Shown: positions 11,108-22,846, counted from the first letter of the stretch. The stretch is 64,000 nt of DNA from Mesostigma viride (GCA_009746045.1 RPFO01000692.1:665140-729139); one strand, 5' to 3'. Notes: generated from the letters alone by a model not told the origin. A program made the numbers and translations.

Positions 11108-11252
11108 AAAACCTGGCCTCGTGGAGGGGGGACGAAGAGCCCGAGACATCCGCCTGGGCCGCTGAGCACGCAAATGATATTGCGCCGGAACTTTAACCTA
11201 ACTCTATATACCGGAGGGACAACACCCTCAGGTCGGGCCTAAGGCCCTCTGT

Positions 11253-13589
11253 CTAGTTGCCATCAGTCTGGTAAGTGCCACGCGAGGCCAGCAGAACATC
11301 CAGATACGCATGGTAGTGGGCCACATCATCGGCATTATCATGCCTATCTACGGTGAGGAAAACATCGGCCCACACGCCATCAGGAAAAAGGCCCAGAAAG
11401 GCCCAGTAATACCTATGCTGCGTAAGAACGACCTGGCCACGGGCCCAGTCCAGGAAGCCACAGGCAAAGAGGCGTAGGAAAGGCTCTACCGCGATCAAAC
11501 AGAGAGCCCGCAGGAGTAGGCGATGGTACCGGATCCGAGGACGCAAACCCGTCGGGAAGAACAGGTCTATCAGAGGCTCCACGTTAGCCGGCCACAACCG
11601 GATGTGCCAAACCTCACGTGAGCGCCACCGACGAGCGCACTGTCGCGACCCGAACGTCTCTAGGTATATTCGCTCGCCCGAGGGGGAGGATGGCCACGGG
11701 AGTCCAGGCCCTGGCCCGGGAGGGGCGCTGGGCGACGGGCATCCCACTCCAGGAGGGGCTGCAGGAGAACCGCGCCGTACGTAGCACCCGGCACCGCAGG
11801 AAACTCTACCGTGAGGGCATCGGAGGCCATAATGCCCAGAGGCGGAGGGTAAGCCCACTGGAAACCACCGTAGGTGTCCAAGTCATTGTGACGCCTAGCC
11901 CAGCGATACAGGACTCGCCGAACCAGGATCTCGCCCTGGAACACAGGATCAGCTAAAATAACCATATCCGGAAAAGGAGGCCGATCAGTATCAATGGGTA
12001 GGCCACGGTCCCGCGGCGCCCGACACACCTGGGAGAACCCGTAGGACATGGGCGAAATGGCCAGCTCGGCAGAGGCGCGCGGCAGGTCACACTGTCGGCA
12101 GGCGATCGCCGACATACCGTACCCAGGAACGGGCGTGTCGCGCTGACTCCGGCGTCGCATGTACCACAGAAGGGGCCCGGTCCCGGTCGCCCTGGGACAA
12201 CTCCCGGAGGGAGTCAGAAGCGCGGATGGCGCGATGATCAAGGCCGCTGGCCCGAACAACCGCAGCCAAAGACCGCGAGGCCGAAGGGGCCGGAACCGCC
12301 GTTTCGGAAACATGAGGTGCAGACGGCGCCGGTACCACAGGAGGCCGCGACGGACCCGCTGCCGAAGGAGGTCGCGACGGACCCGTCACCGCAGCTGGCG
12401 CTCCGGGCTCCGGTGGAGGCGCACCCTCAGGCCACATGTTGAAAATAGGGCCCGTAGGGACAGGCACGTTAGCATAAGACTGGTTACCATCCAGGCTCCA
12501 GTCTGGCACTGGAATCCTCTGCGGGGGACCACCCTCCCAGAGCCTGGGAAGCCCGCTCGTATCGCCAAAGAAGCCCCGCGATGGCTGCGACGGAGCTTGT
12601 GGAGGCTCGGAAGCAGCGACGGCGGGCGCGACCGCTGGGGCGGACGACTCGCGCGAAGGCGCAGGTACGGCGGTCAGCCGGTCACAGGCGCGGAGGCAGC
12701 CGGAGGCGTACATAGGAGCCGCTACAGCAGGCGAAACCACAGCGACCGAGGGCTCGCACTGGGGCGCAGGCGAAGCCGTAGTCGCCGAGGCAACAGGAGG
12801 GGTAGGTGGCAAGGCAGCAACAGACGCCCCACCTGGCGCGGCTGGAGCAGGCGACTGGGACGCCATGAAGGCCCCGAATGCCGAGGCCAGGGACTGGATC
12901 TGGGCCTGCATTGCAGACACAGTAGCCGCAAGAGGGTCAGGCTCGCGATCCAAGCCCGGATGGGTAGGCTCCATCGACACGCGCTGGGTCGACCGTGGTG
13001 AAGACGGGACAGGAGAAGGAGCCGACACGGAGGAGGCGGACGCTGCAACAGAGGCCGAATACTCCGGCGTATACTGCGCCTCTACAGGTGCATCCGAAGA
13101 AGAAGGATCGCCATGTGCTAACATCCCCGCCGACTGATCTGCAATCTCCATGAACTCGACCGCCCGCAGGAGGTCACATGGGTGGTCATCTAACACGGCA
13201 TCGCCCTCGGCCGGAAGCCAAGGAAAGACCTCCCGGAGGCAGGAGCGGCCCACAGGGGTAGAAAGGTATGAGAAAACCCTAGGGCACTGAAGAATGGCGT
13301 CTATTTGCCCCAAGGCAGGGCAGCGGGAACCACACCCCAAAAGACAGTGCCCAGCGTCGTCAAACCCATGAACAACCAGCTGCTGCGATTCATTGGGGTC
13401 TGCCCCGAACCAAGAGACCCCAAAGAGGGCGGCCCGGACCAAGGCCGCATGATGAGCCTGAAGGGCAGGATGAAATGGGCCACCCGGATAACTGGAACGG
13501 GAAACCCACCGGCCCGGAAGGGCCTCATAGTAGAACTCTGGATCAGGGGTAGGCGGCAGAGTCTCCGTCGGAGGGGTAGGTTCCGCCAT
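11253..13589 (-). pseudogene. gypsy A downstream ORF (ORF3), unknown function, frame broken twice
   Basis: Starts at ATG 13589 (MAEPTPPTET), 98 nt after the pol stop. Its N-terminal half of about 500 residues holds a short Cys pair region (HCLLGCGSRCPA), a long proline/alanine/serine-rich linker and a possible coiled coil (AMQAQIQSLASAFGAFM). It stops in frame at 12087. The coding character continues in a second frame (about 12210-11660, with ACRQC and RRVLYRWARRHND) and returns to the first frame (about 11690-11253). Two small indels or an intron could explain this. I recognise no family, and no clear signal peptide or membrane anchor is seen. A related ORF follows pol in gypsy C. Confidence 0.5.
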
Positions 13590-13687
13590 GATGGCTGCGG
13601 AGGGGAGGGGACAACCAACCACCCGTCGACAGCAGGCATAATATAAGTTTGTCTCTTTGATAATATAAGGGAGGGGCAGGTCGACAG

Positions 13688-13798
13688 CTAGAGCTGATGC
13701 AGGGTTTTGTAGTCCTGCAACAAGCGGCTACAACCATCTAACTCACTCTCTGTGTACCATACTTTATCTACCTCGCTACGAGCATACATCCACTTCAC
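13688..13798 (-). pseudogene. pol: gypsy A chromodomain, C-terminal part
   Basis: Reads VKWMYARSE, then KVWYTESELDG and LLQDYKTLHQL before a TAG stop at 13688. It completes the chromodomain begun at 19353-19447; joined in frame across the TSD it parallels the chromodomain of C at 8357-8651. It is separated from the rest of pol by element G. Confidence 0.75.
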
Positions 13799-13806
13799 CT
13801 TATACT
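13799..13806 (+). repeat. 8-bp target site duplication of element G, left copy
   Basis: CTTATACT, repeated at 19345-19352. Removing G and one copy restores a continuous chromodomain reading frame (QYKVKW). Confidence 0.85.
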
Positions 13807-13810
13807 CAGT

Positions 13811-13970
13811 GTGAGATCATACGCCGTATAATACGGTATAATACGGTATAATACGTTATGCGCTGGTTTTTAGCGTATAATTTTTCATACGTAATACGTT
13901 TTAGCGCATAATGACGCATAATGACGTATAATACCGTATAATGCCGTATTTTCCGCGGTTTTTTTACGTT
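13811..13970. repeat. subterminal CGTATAATACG-type repeats of element G
   Basis: Repeated, self-complementary GTATAATACG units, continuing as CGCATAATGACG variants to about 13950. A similar set lies at the right end (about 19247-19300). Such subterminal arrays are typical transposase-binding regions in hAT elements; here that role is inferred. Confidence 0.55.
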
Positions 13971-15139
13971 TTGCGCGGCTAGGATGCCAGAACGACAGGG
14001 CAACGATTTGAAGCCACAGATTTCGTATCTCTACTAAGTACTGACCCGTCTGAACTTTCACAATTCGACGCGATCTTATTTTGAAATTGTGGTGCACAGT
14101 GCGCACACCGTGCAGAGGTGGCCATGGCGACGTGCGTTCCGTTAAAATATGGCTAATCCGGCGGGCGACATGCGAAAAAATTAAGCCGATGGTTAAAAGT
14201 GATGTTCTATTATGATGTTTCATAGCAAGATCTGCACTATTTGCAAAGTCGCTGCCTTTGTTGGTACAGATTTGCACGGGGCCGGGTCTCATCCAACAAT
14301 TTGGCCGCGATGAATAATCTAGCATCATTGTGTGCCTGCGACGGTAGAACTCGATATTCGTGGGTTATTTTGATGCAGCAATTAAGAGCCGTTTAGTAAC
14401 GGACACCATGAAAATAACCTAAGCATCTTCGATCTGCGGCCATTTCATATCATTTCTAAAATGATTTCGTTCAGGCCTGCGCGATCCGCGGTTAATCCAT
14501 CCATGGCTGGCTGGCTTTTCTTGCGCGCCTGGGTAGGAAATAATGCCGGCCGTGGTACGTTGATTTGCCGCATGTCACCGCCCAGTCTGTTTGCGCTCTG
14601 AATGAACCTGGCATGAAACTTTTTGCGCCGTTTCTGGGTTTTTCTTGCTATTTTGTTCTCCACTTGTTGCAGTTGTGCTATCAGATTTTCCGCAGCTTTC
14701 AATGGTTTTCCTTACGCTGCGTATGCCATGCTTCCTAAAGCTACCCAGAATTGATCGGGCAGTTATCTGGCTTTGCTACGCTTCCTGTATGGAGGTTTTC
14801 ACACGGTAGACATTCTATATTGCGTAGTCAAGGACCCTAGCTGCCTGGGAGCGGCATCACCGTTGCAAGGAGCTGGCGAGCTCATAGACGCCTGTCATGC
14901 TCTTCAGCCTGCTGGAAAACAAGGTTGTTGTATGGAAGGTGAGAATATGTGAGTTACTTATCACATCCCCACCTGTTTAGCCTCCGTGGTCCCCCAACGG
15001 GGACACGAGATTAATTAATATTAATTAATTAATTCAGTTAATTAATTTATTAATGCACACCACGAGTCACACACCTGTAGTGACACATGCAGCTCAGTAT
15101 ATTCACATAGCATCGCACCATGCAAACATACTACATGCA
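13971..15139. other. interior of G: cassette shared with F-type elements, otherwise non-coding
   Basis: Around 14090-14140 a GTGCACAGTGCGCACACCGTGC stretch leads to ATGGCGACGTGCGTTC. Near 14470-14560 there is GGCCTGCGCGAT, then CCATGG and TTGCGCGCCTGGG. Both also occur, in order, near the ends of F (35605-40171) and its copy at 62255. No long credible ORF is present. Confidence 0.5.
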
Positions 15140-15143
15140 TTAA

Positions 15144-16476
15144 CCCATAGTCCGGGAATGGGTTTTTGGCATTTTTTGACCCCTGAAAATGAAAAAAATC
15201 ATAACTCATAGACCACAACTCCAAATACCCCCAACCAAGGTGCTAGGAATATTTCCACTTCAAGGGCTTTCAGAATATGCAATAATATCATGAGGTTTGC
15301 AAGATATTTAATGTCAAAGTTGGCCAAAAGACGATCATTTTCAGGCAAGGGAAATCCCCTTAGTAGTTTACCCCTGCAGGGAGGGTTCTAAAAAATTATT
15401 CTGGGGTTGGACAATGTCAATAGATAGTGCCACCATGCTTTCCTTGGGTCAGACCGCACGGATAGCCCAACTGACCTATATAATCCGCTCACTTACGTGT
15501 GTGGGTTACGCGCGCGTATGCAGCTATCCATGAATTGCCACACACTTATGCATTGTATACAGCCACATAGGACTGTCAAAAGTGCTGGAAAACAAAGAAG
15601 TTGCTAAACCAGCACCAACGGAATGGCATCCTCCAAAGAAACACCACAAACTGAGCAGATTTGGGGCTAATAGCACTCATACAGCAGGCATGGAAACCTG
15701 CTGCAAGAGGCACTGATACACTCATGAAACAAGGATGCATAAACGACAGATTCCCGTGCAAACGACATGCAAACACGTTGCCGTACCTGGCTCGATCACG
15801 ACCTTTCCGGGTTCTGCTGGCCGGGACCCTCATATCTCACACGGGCTAATGCTTTCCAGGCATAGGCCGCCATAGCCTGATAATGCATGCATCCACCATG
15901 ATTACCAGGTTGATGTTCTGTGCAAAGATGACCTATAAACGCATCCGAATTCACAGGGACGCTGCTGCGGATGTCCAGTACCAAAACTGGGTGCTCGGGC
16001 TGGCGAAGCCTGCCCGGCCATAAGAAGAAAATCGAAATATGACGTGCCATTACTCATCTGGTACTGACGACCAAGAAATCAGTAATTCCCTACCTGTATT
16101 TTCCCAATGCTATACATCTTGCCACCCCTGACCTACGAAAATCACGCATCATCATTCTGAGCAACATTCTGAACCGTTACAAGCCGCGAGACGCAAATTT
16201 CCATGACAACGGTACGCTGGCAGCCATATCTAGTTACGCGCGCGCGCGAGTGAAAATTTCCCGCCAAAGTCACGTGATTCTTTCTCAATACACGTTGTAA
16301 TTACCAGGCTATGGCGAATATTACCCCCAAACCTATGCATCACCTTCGTCCCTAAGTGTTCCCAGACCCACCGGACAACTTACATCCGTCACGGGTGGCG
16401 CGGCGCTCCTGGAATTAAGCGCCGCGCCACCGGGGGTCAAACTGGGCGATATATCGCCCAGTTTCCGGACTATGGG
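15144..16476. mobile_element. TTAA-type (piggyBac-like) MITE H
   Basis: 1333 bp bounded by TTAA (15140-15143 and 16477-16480), with perfect 12-bp terminal inverted repeats CCCATAGTCCGG. No coding potential. Near the right end lie a GC-rich hairpin (GGTGGCGCGGCGCT / AGCGCCGCGCCACC) and a 22-bp palindrome centred near 16452. TTAA targets and CCC termini fit the piggyBac superfamily. Confidence 0.75.
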
Positions 16477-16564
16477 TTAATTGTATACTACTGTAGTATT
16501 TGCGTGCATGCACAGCCACATTAATTAATTAATTAATAGACACGTGACTGCGTCACGTGAGCAT

Positions 16565-17949
16565 AAGTCCTCAGTGGGAGGGGAACATGGGATGGAATGG
16601 ATGGTATAAGCTATCTAGGTCCTAGTTACAGGGGTGTGGGCACCGCGGCCCGAATCGCTATGACTGCCATACTTGGTCACACGCGGAGCCCCCACAGGCT
16701 TGGGGGTGGTCTCCTTCATCACTACTTGCCATCTATCCTTGCGCACCATCTGCCTCCATATTACAGACAAACCAGGAGGCTGCCCGGGTGTGAGCCCGTC
16801 ACGTCTAGTGTAGCACATGTCCATGCCGAGTCTATCACGAAAAGTCCACGGGTGGCGGCCCTGCCGCGCGCGGCCGGGGGCACGCCAGGTGAGGACATAG
16901 CGCCCAGGCTGGGCGGGCTTGGTGCCAGCTAGTCTATCTGATGTATCTACCTGATCTGTGCGGGCCAGGTGCCCGGCTAGGCCCAGGCGCCTGTGCCTAA
17001 TAATGTGGGAAACATAGGGCAAATCAGCGTACAAATCCTCATTACTAATGTGCAAACCAAAGGGGATGTTAAGGGCCTTGCGCAGCATCTTGGTGACGGC
17101 GCCGTCGAGTCGTTGCTCCAGCTCCTGCATCAGTGTCCACGTCTCGGCGCCGTAGGTCAGGATCGTCAGAATGACGACCTTGAAGAGGTCACGCTTGACG
17201 ATCCGGGGTAGGGCGGGGTTGCTCCACCAGCGGCGGTGGTCATGGAGGTGCGCCCACGCCATGCCGATCCGTGTCGTCATGTCGTCCTCGCAGTCGGGAA
17301 GCCAACTGCCGAGCAGCTTGAAGCGGCCTGAAGGAGGGTAGTTGACCTCGGCATCGTCTAAGAGGCGGAGTGTGGGTGGGGGCCCTGCCATGCCGAGGGC
17401 CAGGGCCTCCGTTTTGGGGCTGATTTCTAGACCAACCGCCCGAGCCTCGAGCGCCAGGCAGTCCAGCCAAAGTTGGGCAGACTCCGGCTTCTCGATGAGC
17501 GTGATGTCGTCGGCATAAATGAGGTCAGCTAGTAAATTCTGCTTGTTAGTCGGCCCCCCTTCCCCAAGCTCGTTCGTGATCGCTAGGCCAGGGGCACGGC
17601 CTGCAATGCTAGCAAAGCGAGCACGTGCCTGGCGCATAACATAATCCACTACAATAATAAACAGGTACGGCGACAGGACGCAACCCTGCCAGACGCCGGT
17701 CTGCAGTGGGCATGGCGGGGTAATGCCGTGGTGAGTGCGCACCGAAGTGGTCGACCCCTCATACAGCGTGCGGATGACGGTAATCAGGGGAGTGGGGACG
17801 CGAGCGCGAGCAAGTACAGCCCATAGAGCGTCCCAGAGGACAGAGTCAAAAGCCTTGATGAAGTCGACGAAGATCAGGATTGCGGGAAACTCACCAGGTT
17901 GCAGGAGAGCGATTTCCTCGAAGAGGCGACGCGCGACGAAGATGGCCAC
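16565..17949 (-). pseudogene. 5'-truncated LINE, reverse transcriptase fragment
   Basis: Open minus-strand frame of 445 codons with RT motif A (FVDFIKAFDS), motif B (GVWQGCVLSPYLF) and the catalytic YADDITLI, followed by a thumb and a C-terminal region ending in DRWQVVMKE. It begins abruptly just before motif A, so endonuclease and N-terminal RT are missing. This is a non-LTR type RT, priming on nicked chromosomal DNA. It lies head to head with the RLE fragment at 18017, in element G. The stop is at 16615, with a short 3' part to about 16565. Confidence 0.8.
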
Positions 17950-18016
17950 ACAGCCACATATATATATTAACCACCAGAAAACCTACGCGGGTATTCTGCA
18001 CACGGCTGATTGGATT

Positions 18017-18960
18017 GCTCTTTTCGCGGACCTCAACGCCCAGGGACGTGCGTGGCTGTTCTCGCTTTCCTTGCGGAGTGTGGGCTCGGCGTACCTTCGT
18101 GCTCTTCCCATGGCCCCCCCATTCGCCTTGGCTCCCAGCCACTACTCGGTGGCGCTCCGGCACCAGCTATTTGCCCCGCAGCCTCTTGTTCCGGCCGGGC
18201 GGCCTTGTGGTAGCTGTGGGCAGCCGCTGGATCCCACGGGGACTCACTACCTTGCCTGCATGGGGGGCCAACAGAATCAGAATTGGTATTTGTATTTGCA
18301 CACTGTCCTCCTGACGGTGGTGCTCGCCATGATTCGGTCGGTTTTCCCCCACGCGAACATCCGGTCCGAGGATGCGGATGGCGCTGCCTTCTATTCCCCA
18401 ACCACCGGCCTGACATCGTGGTGCTGGACTTTGAGGGGGGTGGCCGGCATCTGCTTATTGACGTTTCGGTGGCGCGGCCCTTGGCTCTTAGCCACGTGGC
18501 TGGGGCCTCCCTCACGGCAGGTTACACGGCGGACCGGGCGGAGCGGGCCAAGCTCCTGGCCTACGGCGACGTCGGGCACCATCGTGTGGTGCCCTTTGTC
18601 CTGGAGGAGTTTGGGGCCATGGGGCCCCTGACCTCCGCCTTCTTCAAGGAGTGTTGCCGGCTCCGGGAGGACCGGCTGGACCTGGAGGGCCAGCGGGCCC
18701 CATGGTCGGCGCGGACCTGGACGTCATATTGGCGTCAGCGCTTGTCGGTGGCGCTGACTCGGGCCATGGCTGACATCATGCTCCGCCGTACGCGGGCTGA
18801 TTTTGCGGTGCAGCAGGGCTATTAGGTTCCTCCCGTTAGGCGTTTCCATTGGTCTTATCGTAGTATAGAGCTTTGACATGGCTCTGTATATAGGTTTATA
18901 GCTGGGCGTTTGCTTTGGTTTGAGTGATTTCACTCTGCTGTAAGTAATTATATTTTTAAA
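18017..18960 (+). pseudogene. LINE 3' end with zinc knuckle and restriction-like endonuclease domain
   Basis: The coding stretch has at least one frame change near 18400. It carries a C-x2-C...H-x4-C knuckle (CGSCGQPL...THYLAC) and then a PD-(D/E)XK-like core: RPDIVVLDF followed by LLIDVSVARP. It ends at QQGY with a stop near 18823 and a 3' tail closing in GTAAGTAATTATAT. R2-like and Dualen-type LINEs have this layout at the C-terminus, where the nuclease nicks the target. A second copy (59236-60174) starts at exactly the same base, GCTCTTTTCGCGG. Confidence 0.7.
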
Positions 18961-19246
18961 ATATATATATTAAAATATATAATTACTTGCATCAAAGTGA
19001 AGGCACCCAAGTAAACATAACCAATATAAAGCCACATATATACACACATACACACAATTATGCATGCGCACGTTTACATTCTCAGTATTACATGCAATAC
19101 ATCGATCGTGTCCACAATGTCCACCGTATAGAGTATAGCCGAGGGTAGGGCAACCTTGGATTATGTCCAAAACAGTGTTAAAAACATGTGGATTGATGGT
19201 GGGTGTCTTAAAACGTGTAAAATCAGAGTATTCTGAGTGTGTCCGT
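18961..19246. other. AT-rich interior of element G, no gene seen
   Basis: Begins with an AT-rich inverted repeat continuing the LINE tail (ATATATAATTACTTGC). It then has short unsupported ORFs up to the subterminal repeats of G. Confidence 0.4.
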
Positions 19247-19344
19247 ACGATAACGTATAATATCGTATTATACCGTATCATACTGTATTATACATTATAC
19301 TCCACCGTGACCGTATAACGCGTATAACGTACGATCTCACTCTG

Positions 19345-19352
19345 CTTATACT
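19345..19352 (+). repeat. 8-bp target site duplication of element G, right copy
   Basis: CTTATACT, matching 13799-13806. Confidence 0.85.
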
Positions 19353-19447
19353 GGCGTTGAGTACCGCGGCCCTTTTTAATTTCCCTATGGGCCACGATAC
19401 TCTCTACCTCGTCTTCTAGCTACCTCACCAGTATCAGGGTTATGCTC
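19353..19447 (-). pseudogene. pol: gypsy A chromodomain, N-terminal part
   Basis: Reads NPDTGE, then DEVESIVAHREIKKG and TQRQYK, up to the insertion point of G. It aligns with the C chromodomain DEVAAIVGHRDVKRG. It is one frame away from the upstream integrase ORF that stops near 19448, so a small frameshift is also present. Confidence 0.7.
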
Positions 19448-20958
19448 TCAAGGGGCAGGGGCTAATTCTCTACCAGCGAACGTGCTTTGGTGATAAAGCT
19501 TCAGCTGGCTCCTCGGGAAGGTGCGTGAATGGGTCTGCCAAGAGGTAGGAATATCTATTTCATACAAGAAATTTCCTACTCTAGACAACACACGGAAGGG
19601 TCCTAAGAAGGCGGGCCTAAGTTTCACTTTAAGTTCAGCTTCGAACTTGTGAGCAAATCGGCCAACACGGGGGCCTTCTACTAAGACTAAATCTCCTATA
19701 TCTATCTCAGGTGCTCTTCTATCTAAGGAGGCACGCAACCTAGCAAGGTACTTGGCCTGAGCCCTATGGTACCCTGAAATAGCGTGGTCATGTGCATTTT
19801 TCATTTTATCTAATAAGGCCTGTACACCTTCTACGGTATCCCGGGACACATCGTCCCTGTCCCTTGAAGGACTAGCTAAGAGAGAGGTAGGGGTAAGAGG
19901 CTGTCTACCTGTATCTAGGAAGAAAGGCGTATAGCCATGCGCAGCCTGAGGGCAATGGTTAAGGGAGAACTCTACCAGGCATAGATAATCCTCCCAATCA
20001 CTCCCAGAGCGGTTAACATAGTGCCTAAGCGCTTCTTCCACTACCGTATTAAGACGTTCTACTAAATGAGAGGAGGAGGAGTGGTAGGCAGTACCGAACG
20101 TAACCTTGGTACCGATAGCAGCGAAAAACTGCTGCCAAAAGTCAGAGGTAAATAGCTTATCTTTATCGCTAATAAACTGCCTACTCAAACCATGATATCT
20201 ATAAACGTTATTAATATATAACGGTATAGGCGTGCGCAATCGCGTGCGGTGAGTTCTAAAGGACACGGCACGAGATGACACATACGAGTAAAACGATCTA
20301 CAAAAACAAGGATCTGGGCGTTACCTCTATCATTCTTCCTAAAAGGTCCTACGAAATCCATCATAATGGAGTCCCACGGCATGATGGGATCAGGTAGGGT
20401 CCTAGGTTCTGCTATCTGTCCTACATTGTTGGGTTTCATCTCCTGGCAAGATTGGCAGGTCCTAACATACTCATCTATATCTTTTAAAAGGGAAGGCCAG
20501 TAGTAAGAGCGAGCTACTAGGTCCCGTACCCGTTTACCACCCTGGTGAGCAGCTAAGTCATGCAACTCAAAGAGCAAGGAGGAGCGACAGATAGGAGGGA
20601 CATACAGGCGCCATTGAGGGGGAGAATCTGCTATCTGCACATATAAAAACCCACCTACAAATTTACAAGGGTGCTTGCCTAATTGTTGGGGATGGGAGGC
20701 AATGGCAGCTAATGCTTCCGGCTCAGTGGCAGTAAATCTACTAATAAGGCGTTCAAGATCAGAGGTTGGCATCGCTACGGAGGTATCCAGAACAGGTTTA
20801 AAGAGGTCTCCTACCGCCTTGCCAAAGAGAAGGGGAGGTCCTAGAGGGACTATGTTATCATAAGACTTTCCTGACCTAGTCGCTATATGGCTAAGCGGTA
20901 TAGAAATTTTATTTTTCCCCTCCCCCCCCACAGCGATCGACCACAGGAAGGGCCTCAC
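19448..20958 (-). pseudogene. pol: gypsy A integrase, frameshifted
   Basis: Two frames. The first (20958-20185) holds the HHCC zinc-binding region (ELHDLAAHQGG and CQSCQ) and the first catalytic aspartate (MMDFVGPF). The second (about 20210-19448) has the second aspartate (FISDKDKLF), the glutamate (HLVERLNTVVEE) and the C-terminal beta domain (LVLVEGPRVGRF and LRPAFLGPF) ending in SQLKLYHQ. This D, D, E order is the Ty3 integrase. The frame break lies near 20200. Confidence 0.85.
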
Positions 20959-21597
20959 ACGGGAGAGAGAGTCCTACGTGAGAAAGGAGATCAGGCATGC
21001 GAACAGCTGTATGAAAGAGGTAGGCATAAGATTCATCATCAGGTAGTTCACCATAAGGGATTTCACCAATAGTAGTAGGAACTAGAGTAGTATTGAGAAC
21101 ATCCAAGTCCTCGAAAAAGGAGTAATCTGCGCGACGGGAGAGTGCATCAGGTACTATGTTATCTACACCTTTAACATACTGAAGTTCAAAAGGGGAAAAC
21201 TGTGCTAAAAACTCCATCCAGCGCGCTTGACGAGGGGTAAGGTTGGGTTGGGAGAGCAGATGGGTAAGGGGACGGTGGTCCGTTTGTATAACTAATCTAT
21301 AAGGATCTATCTCACAGGGTTCATTCAGGCAAACATCAAATTGGGCACCATTCGGCAATTGAAAATGCTGCCACGCGTGGCAACAATACACCACAGCTAA
21401 GAGTTCCTGCTGGTGTACAGGATAGTTACGCTCCGCAGGGAGCATTGTCCTAGAGATATACTCAATTGGCTGTAAGCCCTGACCCTGATCCTGGAGAAGG
21501 ACGCCCCCTATAGCTACCTTACTAGCGTCTGTAGCTACCACAAAGGGTTTGGTAGTATCGGGTAGGATGAGTACGGGAGGAGAAAGGAGTAGGGATT
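20909..21597 (-). pseudogene. pol: gypsy A RNase H domain
   Basis: Opens with VATDASKVAIGGVLLQD (first catalytic aspartate). The RNase H glutamate region follows at ERNYPVHQQELLAVV, then QTDHRPLTHLL and DALSRRADY. It removes the RNA strand during reverse transcription. The frame differs from the upstream RT by an indel near 21560-21600. Confidence 0.85.
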
Positions 21598-22735
21598 TTA
21601 AACACTGAAAAGCAGACTGACACTCACTACTCCAGAAAAGGGGATATCTTTCTTTAATAAATGATTGATAGGGGCTGCTATAGTTGCGAAGCGAGGGATA
21701 AAACGCCTATAGTAAGAGGCAATCCCTAGGAAACTACGTACACTTTTAACGTCGGTAGGGGTAGGCCATTCCTGAATTGACTTAGTTTTATCCGGGTCGG
21801 TAGCGACACCGGCATCTGACAAAACATGTCCTAAAAATGGTACACTCCTACCAGAACGAACTTTAGCACGGCGAGCCCACAAGGAATTTTCAGCCATTAT
21901 TTCTAAGACTTTCTTTAAATCACGTAGGTGCGTTTCAAAATCAGGGGAGTAAATAAGGATATCATCTAAGTAAGCCTGAGCACAAGAACGATCGTGCTCA
22001 GATAAAGAAACAGAGGAGAAGGAAGGATCCTTTAAATCAGAGGACACTTGGGAAGGTGAGAATTACCCATAACAGGTCTAAGCACTTCATTCATTAACAT
22101 TTGAAAAGAGGCAGGAGAATTACAGAGTCCCATAGCCGCTACTCTAAACTGATAATGACCAAAAGGGGTAGCAAAGGCGGTTTTATGGCAATCCTCAGGC
22201 GCTATACGCAGTTGCCAAAAACCATCTGCACAATCCAGTACCGTGAAACAGGTAGAACCTTTTACCTTATTAAATATATCATCAATACGAGGTAGAGGGT
22301 ATTTAGACTTCACAGTAATATCATTTAACTTCCTATAATCAGTAACTAAGCGAAACTTGCCATTTGGCTTAGGGACTAACAGGACACCAGCTGAGTAGGG
22401 GGAGTTGCTAGGCTCTATCAATCCTGCTTCTAATAGTGACACTAAAATCTGTTTTAGTTCCTTTAACTCGGTAGGGCCCATTCTATACATCGGAGAGTGC
22501 GTAGGAACTGCACCGTCCTACACGGTGTGAAAACAGAACGAGGAGGAGGATAAGGAGTCTTTTCTTCAAAAACTTTGGAGATATCTATCACAGCCATGTA
22601 TCTTACTATTTCATTTTCAGTAAATCCCACTCCTATTGTATCCACTGTGTTTACATCTATATCCACACTATTATTAGTGATAGGTATCTCCTGTACTTCT
22701 AACTGAAGGAACACTGATACATAATAAGTATCCAT
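21598..22735 (-). pseudogene. pol: gypsy A reverse transcriptase, two frameshifts
   Basis: Reads in three frames. A linker (22735-22463) precedes fingers and palm with LLVPKPNGKFRLVTDYR, motif A (VLDCADGFWQL) and FATPFGHYQFRVAAMGLCN. The third frame (22047-21598) carries the catalytic YLDDILIYS and FLGHVLSDAGV, then the thumb VRSFLGIASYYRRFI. Breaks fall near 22490 and 22045. Confidence 0.85.
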
Positions 22736-22846
22736 ATTCCTTTAATTCAGATCGCAATTCATCATTGGACATTAATACTTCAGGTATAGGTCTTACAGGA
22801 GGATCAACAGGTGTAGGAGGAGTAATATCCACCAAGGATAAATTTT

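Larger units (their letters stand above)
13807..19344. mobile_element. hAT-like non-autonomous DNA transposon G
   Basis: Terminal inverted repeats CAGTGTGAGATC (left) and CAGAGTGAGATC (right, reverse complement), followed on both sides by degenerate CGTATAATACGG repeats. The TSD is 8 bp (CTTATACT). An 8-bp TSD with CAGNG termini is the hallmark of the hAT superfamily. No transposase is visible; the 5.5 kb hold a cassette shared with element F, a TTAA-type MITE (H) and two LINE pieces. The target is the chromodomain of gypsy A. Confidence 0.75.

Noticed and set aside
12159-13001. Plus-strand arginine-rich ORF of 280 codons
   Set aside because: Antisense to the proline/alanine-rich ORF3 of gypsy A in GC-rich DNA; arginine-rich shadows are expected there.
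11253-13589. Envelope gene of gypsy A
   Set aside because: The position fits, but no signal peptide, fusion peptide or membrane anchor is visible.
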